Part shown: positions 8,328 to 16,653 of the stretch, in pieces | Position numbering within the stretch: the stretch's first letter is position 1 | Layout: each line of letters opens with the position of its first letter | Source: Folioceros fuciformis | Lineage: Eukaryota; Anthocerotophyta; Anthocerotopsida; Anthocerotales | Reading direction: 5' to 3' | Assembly (NCBI GenBank): GCA_049999805.1 | Contig: JBNGIO010004199.1 | Span: 1 to 21,048 of the forward strand | DNA: 21,048 nt | Made by a program: the position numbers and the translations under genes | Notes under the pieces: model-generated | Told to the model about the DNA's origin: nothing | Database searches by the model: none | What the model saw: only the letters and a program-made list of their open reading frames with translations

Positions 8328-9122
8328 TTAGATCTTGTCTTCCATTTTTTTAGCCTTGATAAGGGGATTGGCCTTAATAATCTCAAGTTTACCTGCCTCC
8401 TTGAAATCAAAGGAACAAGTGTGGTCTTCAGGCAAGCGATGAGTGGGGCAAAACAACTTTTGGCATCGACATTTCATAGTGGTTAGGCTTAAACGTTTCT
8501 TGCACAGAAAGCAAAGGCTCCGTTTATGAAGTGGAGCTAAAATGGTAGCGGGCTCTTGGGCCACACTGACCTCTTCACTTATTGGAACCTCCTTTGTGTT
8601 TGGAAGTTGTGTGAGGAAGCAACGAGAGCACATACCGTTTGTACTTTTATCTCTAAAGAAGCCACATTGCTTGATGCAAAGTGTGCTCACAAAGAGATTA
8701 GGGGAAGTGATCATTTGTTCATCTTTGCTTGGAACTGCAGCACTATTCTTGGCTTCTTGTGTGGAGGTGGTGCTAGATGATGTGGATTTTAAAGTCATTG
8801 GCTCAACAATATCTTCAGCTCCAAGCGCAATAGACTTCTCCACTTCTTGCTTAAAGGTGTCCACTGCAATTGCTGCTTGCGAAGCCTCTAGCTGGGTAAT
8901 GGCTCCACGATTAAGTGCCACTTCTTGCTTGTAGCTAACAACCGCATTTGTTGAATCTTTGTTGAAGACAACATATTTTGTTGTCAATTTTAAGTCTTGA
9001 GACTTGGCTAAAGCTTTGAGTTCTTGCTTGTAGCATATTGAGCACATGTTACTAGTCTCAACCCGTCCAAAGAATCCACATCCCTTCACACAAAGTCTCG
9101 GCTCTTCTGTCCTCCTATCCAT
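8328..9122 (-). CDS. A20-A20-AN1 zinc-finger protein, stress-associated protein (SAP) family
   Basis: Intact 264-residue protein. A20 finger 1 uses Cys11, 15, 27 and 30 (C-x3-C-x11-C-x2-C). A second A20 finger uses Cys149, 153, 165 and 168 with the same spacing. The AN1 finger uses Cys204, 207, 218, 220, 225, His228, His234 and Cys236. Between the A20 fingers lies a Ser/Thr-rich, probably disordered linker. Plant A20/AN1 proteins are known as stress-response regulators, and some bind ubiquitin or act as E3 ligases; that role is inferred here. Two A20 fingers plus AN1 is less common than the usual A20-AN1 form. I chose the ATG at 9122 because it matches the start of the paralogue (MDR-K/R); the frame continues upstream to 9308 but that part is promoter repeat DNA. 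No intron, as is usual for this family. Confidence 0.9.
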   Translation of the reverse strand: MDRRTEEPRLCVKGCGFFGRVETSNMCSICYKQELKALAKSQDLKLTTKYVVFNKDSTNAVVSYKQEVALNRGAITQLEASQAAIAVDTFKQEVEKSIALGAEDIVEPMTLKSTSSSTTSTQEAKNSAAVPSKDEQMITSPNLFVSTLCIKQCGFFRDKSTNGMCSRCFLTQLPNTKEVPISEEVSVAQEPATILAPLHKRSLCFLCKKRLSLTTMKCRCQKLFCPTHRLPEDHTCSFDFKEAGKLEIIKANPLIKAKKMEDKI

Positions 9123-9150
9123 GGTAAGAAAAGAGATACTCACAAGTGAA

Positions 9151-9320
9151 AGGTGATTATGACTATTTTTGAAATGAGTGCTAAGTAGATATGAATGGGT
9201 GTACATAAAACCTACGGACACACTTATAGCGGAAAAGGTGATTAAGACTATTTTTGAAATAAGTGCTAAGTAGATATGGATGAGTGTATATAGAACCTCC
9301 CTACACACTTATAGCTATGA
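9151..9320 (-). repeat. 85-bp tandem duplication in the promoter of the left A20/AN1 gene
   Basis: Two copies start at 9151 and 9236 (AGGTGATTAWGACTATTTTTG...). They lie 29 to 198 bp upstream of the start codon. The mirror promoter of the right-hand gene has only one copy (core at about 9870-9900), so the duplication followed the gene duplication or was lost on the right. Confidence 0.85.
9284..9292 (-). promoter_or_regulatory. candidate TATA box (TATATACAC, minus strand)
   Basis: Located about 165 bp upstream of the ATG at 9122, within the distal copy of the 85-bp repeat. The proximal copy reads TATGTACAC at the same place, a weaker match. Assignment is by motif only. Confidence 0.35.
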
Positions 9321-9600
9321 AATGCTATGTTATGTTTTTTAATCTCGGAGCTTATTAAATCTACTAAGAAATATGTTAAATCGTTAACAATGTTTCCTTG
9401 AACTATGGTACATTCATGTCATGAAATCTAACCACCAAGTTATCGGGTAATGTTATTTATTCTAAATGCCATTACTATTGTAGGCACTTCACTATGATTT
9501 TAAATGATATTTTAAGCACCATATCAAGTGGGCTAACTCAACTAAGTTATACTATACTAAAACCTTTTTGTCCCTCCCTTAGAGCAGGGTTTCTAATATG

Positions 9601-9798
9601 TTTTTCTTTTAATTAAGTCTTTGCAAGTTATCTATTAGTTTTTAAGTTTCATAATTATAATTGATGACATGAATTTACTATAGTTTAAGGAAATAATCTC
9701 TTTTCTTTGAATTAAGTCTTTGTAACTTATCCATTAGCATGTAGTTTTCATTATTATAATTAATGACATGAATGTACCATAGTTCAAGGAAACATTGT
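9601..9798. repeat. 99-bp tandem duplication in the palindrome centre
   Basis: Two copies begin at about 9601 and 9700 and share AATTAAGTCTTTG, ATAATTRATGACATGAAT and TAGTTYAAGGAAA. The second copy forms the inner end of the right palindrome arm. Confidence 0.8.
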
Positions 9799-9929
9799 TA
9801 ATGAAGTAGCATATTTCTTGGCATATATGTGTATAGGGGTTTAATGTATATTTAGTTATAACTACTCGGGCACTTATTTGAAAAATAGTCATAATCATCA
9901 TCTACCTTTGAATATTTTTTTCTCATAGC

Positions 9930-10665
9930 ATGGATAGGAAGGAAGAGCTCTTCAGACTTTGTGTGAAAGGATGTGGATTCTTTGGATGGATTGAAACTCT
10001 TAACATGTGCTTAGTTTGCTACAAGCAAGAAATTGAGGCTTTAGCTATGAAAGGATGTGGATTCTTTGGATGGATTGAAACTCTTAACATGTGCTCAGTT
10101 TGCTACAAGCAAGAAATTAAGGCTTTAGCTGAGCCTCGAGCTCTAAAATTGACAACATCCACTATCTTCAAGGAATATTCAAGAATTGCGGCTGCCACCA
10201 CGAAGCAAGAAATGGACCCCAAGCTTGTAGATTCTATGATAACAACTACCTCTCAGCATGAAGTAAGACAAAAGGCGACACTTAATATTGGAGGTATGAC
10301 CCCCTAGTCTTTCAATACCCACACTTTGTATCAAGCAATGTGGATTCTTTGGAGATCAAAGTACAAATGGTATGTGCTCTCATTGCTCCTTCACACACCT
10401 TCCAAACACAAAGGATGTTCCAAAAAGCAAAGGGGTTAGTGTGGCCCAAGAGCCCACTGCCATTTTAGCTCTACTTCAAAATCAGAAACGAAGGTTGTGC
10501 TTTGTGTGCAAGAAGCATTTAAGCCTAACCGCCATGAAATGTCGGTGTGGAAAGGTGTTTTGCCCCACTCATCGCTTGCCCGAAGACCATGATTGTTTCT
10601 TTGATTTCAAGGCAGCAAGCAAACTTGAGATTGTAAAGGCATTTAAATCCCTTTATCAAGGCTGA
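9930..10665 (+). pseudogene. A20/AN1 zinc-finger gene, frameshifted paralogue of the left copy
   Basis: The frame opens with MDRKEELFRLCVKGCGFF and runs to a TAG at 10305-10307; the A20 finger 2 and AN1 homology then continues in another frame (LCIKQCGFFGDQSTNGMC, then CFVCKKHLSLTAMKCRCG and FCPTHRLPEDH). The shift falls at a run of five C (10300-10304). A second shift near 10644 gives an early TGA at 10663-10665, ten residues short of the paralogue's end. An 84-bp in-frame duplication repeats the first A20 finger; the repeated finger has Ala39 where the first zinc-binding Cys should be, so it probably cannot fold as a full A20. The AN1 ligands are all kept. Either a young pseudogene or, if the C run is a sequencing error, a gene with altered finger content. 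Confidence 0.8.
9963..10130 (+). repeat. 84-bp coding tandem duplication (extra A20 finger)
   Basis: Copies at 9963-10046 and 10047-10130 differ at about three bases, so the duplication is recent. The first base change (GTG to ATG) sits at the junction. The duplicated unit begins one codon after the first Cys of the finger, hence the missing ligand in copy two. Confidence 0.9.
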
Positions 10666-10760
10666 AAAAATGAAAGACAAGATCTAAAACCAAGGGGGGA
10701 ATGTACTCAAATTCTATATGTGAAGGGCTGATTGGCTAAGTAATCTGTGTGCAGTCTTAG

Positions 10761-10766
10761 AATAAA
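10761..10766 (+). terminator. polyadenylation signal AATAAA of the right A20/AN1 copy
   Basis: AATAAA about 95 nt beyond the TGA at 10665, in the same AGAATAAA context as the signal of the left copy. Confidence 0.6.
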
Positions 10767-11009
10767 GAGTTTATTAATCTAGTTCTTGTAATGGTTGTAA
10801 GAATAACATGACCAATGATGTTAGCTTTTGTAGTAAATACAAATAATATGAATATTGTTTTAATAAAACTAAACTAGAATAAGATTGCCTTGATTTCAGG
10901 GGTGATTCGGGGTAAATTAATTAAAACTTGTGAATATAAAATAAAAGAAATTCATACAAGGAAAACTACACCCTCACATTGTTCTAGGGTTGGAATAAGG
11001 AAGACATCC

Positions 11010-11165
11010 CCACAAACCAGCCTCTAATTGAATGACCTCCTGGTGGTGCAGCGAGCACCTTCTAAGGGGGCAATAACGACAGAAGAGGTGGATAGGGCAA
11101 AGAACTCCTAGTTGGGTTGGCCGTCCACTTGGACTACAACGAAAGGCACAACATTGGATTGTCCA
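11010..11165 (+). repeat. diverged copy of the repeat at about 1170-1310
   Basis: The segment with TTGGACTACAACGAAAGGCA aligns with TTGGACTACAACAAACGGCA at 1274-1293, and the similarity extends upstream (ACCAGCCTCTAATTGAATGACCTCCTGG against ACTAGCCTGG...GAGGACTTCTTGG). Same orientation, roughly 70 percent similar by eye. No open frame of useful length remains here. Confidence 0.6.
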
Positions 11166-11782
11166 GAGTGATGGGATGACAATTGTCATGGCATACAAGA
11201 GAATGAATAAGTTAGAGGTAAGGGAGACACCCATGAAGATAGAGATGCCTCTTGCGATTGGGAGGAAGGTAATGGAGAAGAAGAAGAAAATTCTTTAGGT
11301 AAGAGTAAGGAGCCATGCCCTCTCCTTAAAGGATGTGTAGATGGATCATCCAATGGGATCATTGTGGAGGGTGAGATCTTAGAGGTGAGAGACTCATCAA
11401 AGGAAAAGAGGTAGCAAGCAAGACCTCTATTAAGTTTGGGGAGCAAGGGGCCTTTACAGAGCAAGCAGAGAGTGTAGAGTCCTCATATAATGTGCTCAGT
11501 TCTTATTATGGTTAAGGGAGGTTCCTATTGTCGCATGCAATATTCTTAAGGGGGGTAGGAAGGGACCTACCCTCTTAGATTTGAAATAGTTGGAGCAAAG
11601 AGCATGGCAACTATGGGGAGGCAAGGGCTAATGGGCTTGGTAAGGCAGGCTTTAGAAAAAGGCCTATCTTTACAGAGTAGAATGGTAGCCTTGAATGAAG
11701 TATTGCTAGGGGTGTATAGTCGTAAGGAGTAGGGGCCATGTGGTGATGGATGGCTATGGTTAGGTTTAGTTGGTGGGAGTAG

Positions 11783-11860
11783 TAGATAGGGCTACAAAGG
11801 CCAAGAAGGGTTGCTAAGCAATAGATAGGGCTAGGAAGGCCAAGAAGGTAGCTTAGCAAC
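11783..11860. repeat. 39-bp tandem duplication
   Basis: TAGATAGGGCTA-S-RAAGGCCAAGAAGG units start at 11783 and 11822. Non-coding. Confidence 0.8.
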
Positions 11861-12573
11861 CATTAGGCGATGGTAGGAAGAAAATGTCCGTATGTCCGCA
11901 GAAATTACATATTCCCCATTGCTGAAGGTAAGACAAGGTACCCGCGTACTCGCTCACCAAAGGAAACCGGTATAATATTCGGCTGCCAAACTTGTTCGGG
12001 ATGCAAAAGGTTATGCCCTCAACCTAGACTACATATGTAGTTGAGTTTACGTGTGGTTGCACACAGTCGCAAGTTTGTTTTCGTACAGTGGAGGGTAGCT
12101 GGACCGGTGCTGCTGACGAGTGGTGCGTGTTTCCTTATTATTCTGATCTTCTCGGCAGCTGAGCGTACAGATTTTGCTGTTCATGTCTCGTCGCAAGGCG
12201 AAGATGTCCAGGCCGCTAGCCTGCAGGCGCGTGGTCGTGGCCGTGAATCTTGTCCCAAGCATTGTGGAAGGATTGGAGTGACCGCTTCTACCCCTACAGG
12301 CATGCATCAAGTGCTGAGCTACTCTGCACTGGTGTCTAAGGGCGAGGGGCATGGAAATTCAAGCCACAGCCGCACAAGGACACTTATGATCAAGCGTGAG
12401 GGCCCTGCGCGCAAGAGATTCAATGCAGGCACTGGCTTCCCGTCCTCTTCAGTGTGAGAGCGGGGCCATCTGGGCGGGGCAGTGGAAGCAGGCAATTTGC
12501 CGCCATACCCTAGGTGGGTCACTGCCTCACGTGAGCCGCGGTCTTGCCGCAATGCATGTGCTGACACTCGCTG

Positions 12574-13432
12574 ATGGCAGCAGCGTGGAGTGGGAGGAAG
12601 AGGACGAGAGTTCTGCTTCCAGTGCGATCCGAGGCCTCTTCCTCCAGCGGGTTCCGAGTGCGCCGTCCCAACGCTTTTTCCAGCAAGCAGATCGTCATCC
12701 GGGAGCCCAAATTTGCGGAATTCTGGGAAGTCGCGGACCTGCACTGCTGTTCCTTCTTCCCTGATCTCACATTCCCGATGGACGTGGTTCTGCGGAGTGA
12801 CAGGTCAGATTGCTTGCTTGCTGGCAGTCCCGATTCCGGGTCTGAGTCCGAGTCCGGTTGCTGGTTGGGATAACCGACTGACGGGGGCGGGCCCGTGCAC
12901 AGGGTGATGAGCATGCTGGGAGGTTTTTACGCACCGCCGGGTCTGAGGAAGGAAAGCCTGGTGGCCGTGGAGAGCGGCCTGAGCTCTGGTCCTGTCATCT
13001 CTGGAGCCGCCACAGTCGACACCTTGGCCGACTTCCTGCCTCGTCGCAGACCTTTCTCTCGCCGAAGGTACCATGACCATGACCCTGGCCATGGCTATGT
13101 CGGTGCTGGACGTCGGCAGATGTCTCCAACCCATGGCTTCAATGTGCAGGGCCGGCATTGCATACCTCTCTAACGTGGCTGTGAGGCCCAGAAGGCGGCG
13201 GCGGGGCATCGCCAGGCAGCTGGTGAGAGAGGCCGAGCGGAAGGCAAGAGCGTGGGGCTGCCGGTCCATCGCGCTCCACTGCGACATGAAAAATGCGGGA
13301 GCGGCTGCGCTTTACCTCACGGAAGGCTACAGGGTTGTTCCCATACCCAAGGGAGCATCGTGGCCCCAACCCAAAGCGATACCGGGCTCTGACTTCCAAT
13401 TGATGTTAAAGTTGCTGTCCGGCAGCGGCTAG
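12574..13432 (+). CDS. GCN5-related N-acetyltransferase (GNAT), plastid type, three exons
   Basis: Exons 12574-12803, 12903-13067 and 13150-13432, joined by GT-AG introns of 99 and 82 nt. All phases agree, giving 225 residues. The first 38 residues are rich in Arg, Ser and Ala and low in acid, as in a transit peptide. Then follow IVIREPKFAEFWEVADLHC, FFPDLTFPMDVVLRSDR (exon 1), VDTLADFLPRRRPF (exon 2) and the acetyl-CoA signature LSNVAVRP...RRRGIA (Arg148 to Ala153), then CRSIALHCDMKNAGAAALY and GASWPQPK (exon 3). This pattern fits the plant chloroplast GNAT enzymes that acetylate lysines and protein N-termini; substrate unknown. An in-frame TGA lies four codons before the ATG, so this is the first start unless an upstream exon exists. 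Confidence 0.85.
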
Positions 13433-13461
13433 GGCGCGCTGCTCTACCTACTACCCTGGCC

Positions 13462-14151
13462 TCAATGTGCCACCGGCAACTTCACATGACACCGACCAAG
13501 AAGGTGACCAGCTCTCACAATCTGCCTCTCACCCACACACCTTTCTTGTGAAGCAGGCAACTTGTGTGCACTTGATTGACACTGGCCAGGCAGGGACTTG
13601 GTCACACAATCCAAGTTGGTCACGCTCTGGTCAGCCTGCGGGGCTGCCATGCCACTAAGTTCATACAGAATCTGCAGTTCCAACACCGGGCCGAACTGAG
13701 GACACCTCAGGGCTGCAATCCCAAAAGCATTCTTTGCGAGTCTGGCAGCACTCTTGTGAATCGAGAAAACATCTGTTAGGTTTCGCTGAAGCATGTCCTC
13801 CTCCCAATCGGTCGGCTTGGTCGCCGGGGCCGAGCTGGCCCCTAGTGTCTCTTCGCTTCGGTATTGGAAGTGGGAAATGGACAGGTTTCTGGGCAGGAGG
13901 GCGACCGTCATGTTACCTGCCGCTGGGCTGCAACCCGGCTTATTTCTTTCAGCTTTTAGTGGGTGGCGTAGCTGATAAAGCCTAGCCTGGTTGTTGGCCC
14001 CTGTACAAGCGTGGGAAGTACATGAAGTCTGAGTCAAAGTCACCGACGTTGCCGCACGGGTTACAGCTTCCTCGACGTCTTCTTGAAACAAGACGGAAGT
14101 AGGAGTCGTCGTCCGACAAACGCCATCCGTACATGTACACGGTACATACAT
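13462..14151 (-). other. long minus-strand open frame, function unknown
   Basis: A 229-codon frame on the minus strand ends 30 bp from the GNAT stop codon, tail to tail. The middle (WEEDMLQRNLTDVFSIHKSA and AKNAFGIAALRCPQFGPVLE) has the look of amphipathic helices; the first 75 residues look random. A second minus frame (13982-14173) overlaps its start, with SDDDSYFRLVSRRRRGS. I recognise no family. It may be an exon of a minus-strand gene, or a chance frame in GC-rich DNA covering the GNAT 3' region. Confidence 0.3.
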
Positions 14152-14173
14152 TCAGGAGTGTGTAGCGAGTCAA

Positions 14174-15121
14174 ATTCCGGAAATATCTAACCTAACCACG
14201 ACGAACCACAGGCGACAATGGTGTGACGAAAGATCGCGCCTCCTGTTGGAGTGTTTATTTTCGGTCGGGCAGCTAATGTGAAGATTTGTTTATTTTTGGT
14301 CGGGCACAGTGCAGTTGATGGTGGCTAAGTGCGCTGCAGTGAAGGCAAGATTCAACAGTCAGTGTTGCGCTTTTTCCCCAATAGCATGTCTTCTGCGCTT
14401 GTTGCCCAGTAGCATGTCTTCTTCAACTAGAATTATTTGAAACTCACTAAGGCAATAGGAACACAATCTTAGAACAATTTTAACGGTGGGTGGAGTTTGG
14501 ACTTTTGGGTAGTAAGGACATTGCTGGAGATAGCTTGAGCGTTTTATTTGCGGTGTGTTTTGCATAGATATGGATGTTTGTGGGGTGGGGTGGTGCTGAT
14601 TGATCAAGGCAAAAAGGTTCTAGGGTGAACTTTTAAAATTTCTTGATCTGAGCTACATACACCATAGGTAAACATCGCAAGACCATCTACAAGCCATGAA
14701 CTTTCAAAAGCTACATAGACCAGAGATGGACATCTAAGATAATCTGTAAGCCCATGAATTGCAAAGGGCATGGTGCAAACTTCCAAGGATTGCCTGGGTA
14801 GGTATAGCATGAAGGTTGAGTAAAGTTATTGCCTTAAGTTACAATTTGTATAACATCACTTGTAGTAGAAATGTAATGCTATCGACGACATTTGCAAACA
14901 CATATGTAGCATACAAGGGCTACAAATTGTGAGCAATGTCTTCAAGAATTGCGATTTGGAGAGAATAGCAAAGTTGATTCAATGAGTGTTATGATGCCTG
15001 TGGATAACTTAGGCAGTTGTACATCATGATATGACCTCCCATAGACACGTTAAGACTTGAAAGTTAAAAAAAAAAAATTTGAAGTTGGAGATTTTATTGA
15101 ACTACGCTTTGAGGGTGGGAA
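14174..15121. other. intergenic DNA with small direct repeats
   Basis: No gene seen. It holds GTTTATTTTYGGTCGGGCA at 14253-14271 and 14288-14306, a short repeat with ATAGCATGTCTTCT near 14380-14420, and the 58-bp duplication at 14651-14767. A run of 12 A lies at 15066-15077. Confidence 0.5.
14651..14767. repeat. 58-bp imperfect tandem duplication
   Basis: AGCTACATA units begin at 14651 and 14709 and share AAGCC(C)ATGAA near their ends; divergence is higher than in the other duplications of the window. Confidence 0.55.
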
Positions 15122-16167
15122 ATGTTGGGAGCAAGGATTTATCGGGCAAGGAAGGGCGGCGCATGTTGGGTATGGGAGCAAGGAGTTGTGGAGTTGGAGG
15201 AGCACGATGGTTGGCCTTGCCAGAATCTTGTGCGTCACTTGGCACCTTGGATACTGCTTAAACTCAACCTCGAGCCTAGAAACCACCAATCGATCTTCCT
15301 TGTGAATGTCGTGGACTGATCTCGAAAGGATGCTTCTATGCCACAATACGCAACCAGCACCGTCTCACTGACTTTTTTTTTTTTTTTCCCAGCCACCACT
15401 TCAAACGATTCCCCAAGACGAGTGGGTTTTGCCAATGACGTGAGATGCAGGCGACAGGACTCACGTTCAAGCGAGCTGGGGGGACTCAGTGTGAAGTGCA
15501 GCAGCAGTGCAGGGTCCCCCACTTGAGGTTCGCTGAGTTCAATGCGATGCCACAAGGGCCCGACTTCGATGCACTCGGAGGCTGGCAACAAGAAAAGCAC
15601 CGACAACGTGATCGAATCATGCAATGGACCAACCGTAGCTCGGAGAATTGGTTGTAAGAAAAGCGCATGTGAGGCCCGCTGACGCCGAGTGCAAGGGGGA
15701 TGCTTCTTGACTTACTAACGGGCCCTAGTAACAGTTCAACGGAAGAACGGTTTGCGATGTAGATGGAAAGCACAGTGGGTGGGCGGGCGAGATGCCGCTT
15801 GAGAGATATGTGTATGAAATTATTAAACCAAATGGGCATGTGCATGAATTGAGTGGTTTCAAAACGATGGTGCATGAATTGAGTGGTTTCAAAACGATGG
15901 TGCATGCGGTAAGTATGAAAACGAATTCGCCTGGGGCTTCATCTGGCAATTTCACTTTCCGGTTTACACGATCACAAGTGGTGCCTTCCATCACTTTAAA
16001 CGCAACTGCAATTCATTGCCAACAGAAAGACGGTGGCCATAGACGTGAGAGATGTCACCGCTATCACTGGCAGTTGGGGTGCCAAGCCAATCAGAGTCGG
16101 CGTGCACCGCAAGCAAGTCTGTGCCCGATTCGGTCCAAAAGGCTTCAGGCTACTAAAAGAGTGCTGA
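15122..16167 (+). CDS. candidate five-exon gene of unrecognised family
   Basis: No single frame shows this gene; it appears only when splice sites are followed. Exons: 15122-15301, 15393-15439, 15513-15653, 15746-15908, 16030-16167. Introns are 91, 73, 92 and 121 nt, all GT-AG, and every phase agrees, giving 222 residues. Signals include a 15-T tract before CCCAG (intron 1), GTGAGA (donor 2), GTAAGA with a TACTAAC branch site at 15713-15719 (intron 3), and a consensus GTAAGT (donor 4). Segments: MLGARIYRARKGGACWVWEQ, then EEHDGWPCQNLVRHLAPWIL; DEWVLPMT; FAEFNAMPQGPDFDALGGW; MPLERYVYEIIKPNGHVHEL; IDVRDVTAITGSWGAKPIRV. No domain recognised. The last intron is the least sure: exon 4 is also open past its donor to 16208. 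The start has an in-frame TGA four codons upstream. Confidence 0.5.
15841..15900 (+). repeat. exact 30-bp tandem duplication inside a candidate exon
   Basis: TGCATGAATTGAGTGGTTTC... occurs twice without a single difference (15841-15870, 15871-15900), followed by TGCATG of a third start. It adds ten residues (HELSGFKTMV repeated) without shifting the frame. Confidence 0.95.
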
Positions 16168-16527
16168 ACAGCAAGAGAGCCAAGCCCCTCGATACCGTAC
16201 TAGGGTGAAGCCAGTTCTGCGACAGTGAAGCGAGAGCGCTGGTGCAAGTGGTGTGGATGAGGTGAGCAGCAACGCCAGTGACGGAGTATCAGAACAAACT
16301 TCAAACTACGGTGCTGTTGTAGTTGGTGCTTCGTGACCCAACATGCTCGGATGGTTGAGTCTCGGGACTTTTGCAGTTTATAAATCTAACAGTAGCTTCC
16401 CGTTTGTCACAGATCAACTCACAGACTTGCTTCAAGCGTGTGGGTAGGCGTGTTTCTCGGTTTCCCGGCGGACCATGGGAAGATAAATGAAACCCCCCTC
16501 CCCCGCCCTCCCGTATATTACTCACGT

Positions 16528-16653
16528 ATCAACCAGTAAGCCGGAACGTACAGAATTGTTTTTTCGGCTGCAGGCTCACCTAGATATCAACTAGGAAGCC
16601 AAAGCGTATTGAACAGATATCTTTCTTTCTGGCGTTATGTCAACTAGTAAGAC
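16528..16653. repeat. three spaced copies of a 15-bp motif
   Basis: RTCAACYAGKAAGMC occurs at 16528, 16586 and 16639 (spacings 58 and 53 bp) in otherwise diverged sequence. Could be a degenerate tandem repeat. Confidence 0.55.

Larger units (their letters stand above)
8090..10915. repeat. large imperfect palindrome containing two A20/AN1 genes
   Basis: The left arm (about 8090-9425) and right arm (about 9764-10915) are inverted copies. Homology covers 5' flank (for example ATGACATGAATGTACCATAG), promoter, coding sequence, 3' flank with AGAATAAA, and a distal segment with ACATGACCAA...TGATGTTA. The spacer (9426-9763) includes an additional copy of a 99-bp flanking unit. The arms differ in length because of local tandem duplications: an 85-bp unit on the left and an 84-bp coding unit on the right. 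Boundaries are by eye. Confidence 0.8.
10916..12573. other. intergenic DNA, no gene seen
   Basis: AT-rich to about 11900, then GC-richer towards the GNAT gene. Contains a diverged repeat copy at 11010-11165 and a 39-bp duplication at 11783-11860. Several plus-strand frames between 12041 and 12573 are open but show no domain; this part may hold the promoter and 5' untranslated region of the GNAT gene. Confidence 0.45.

Noticed and set aside
9123-9308. N-terminal extension of the left A20/AN1 gene by 62 codons
   Set aside because: This part is the 85-bp promoter duplication read in frame; the paralogue starts at the MDR position and has no such extension.
12041-12457. 138-codon plus-strand frame with a hydrophobic stretch upstream of the GNAT gene
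   Set aside because: No domain, random composition after residue 45, and it cannot be spliced into the GNAT frame with a good donor that I can see.
12047-12914. Several long minus-strand frames opposite the GNAT gene
   Set aside because: They are antisense shadows of GC-rich coding DNA with no recognisable domains.
15057-15305. Tudor/Agenet-like start KFEVGDFIELRFEGGKCW in another frame
   Set aside because: Only about 20 residues resemble an Agenet domain, the required following strands are missing, and the alternative frame from 15122 splices cleanly into downstream exons.
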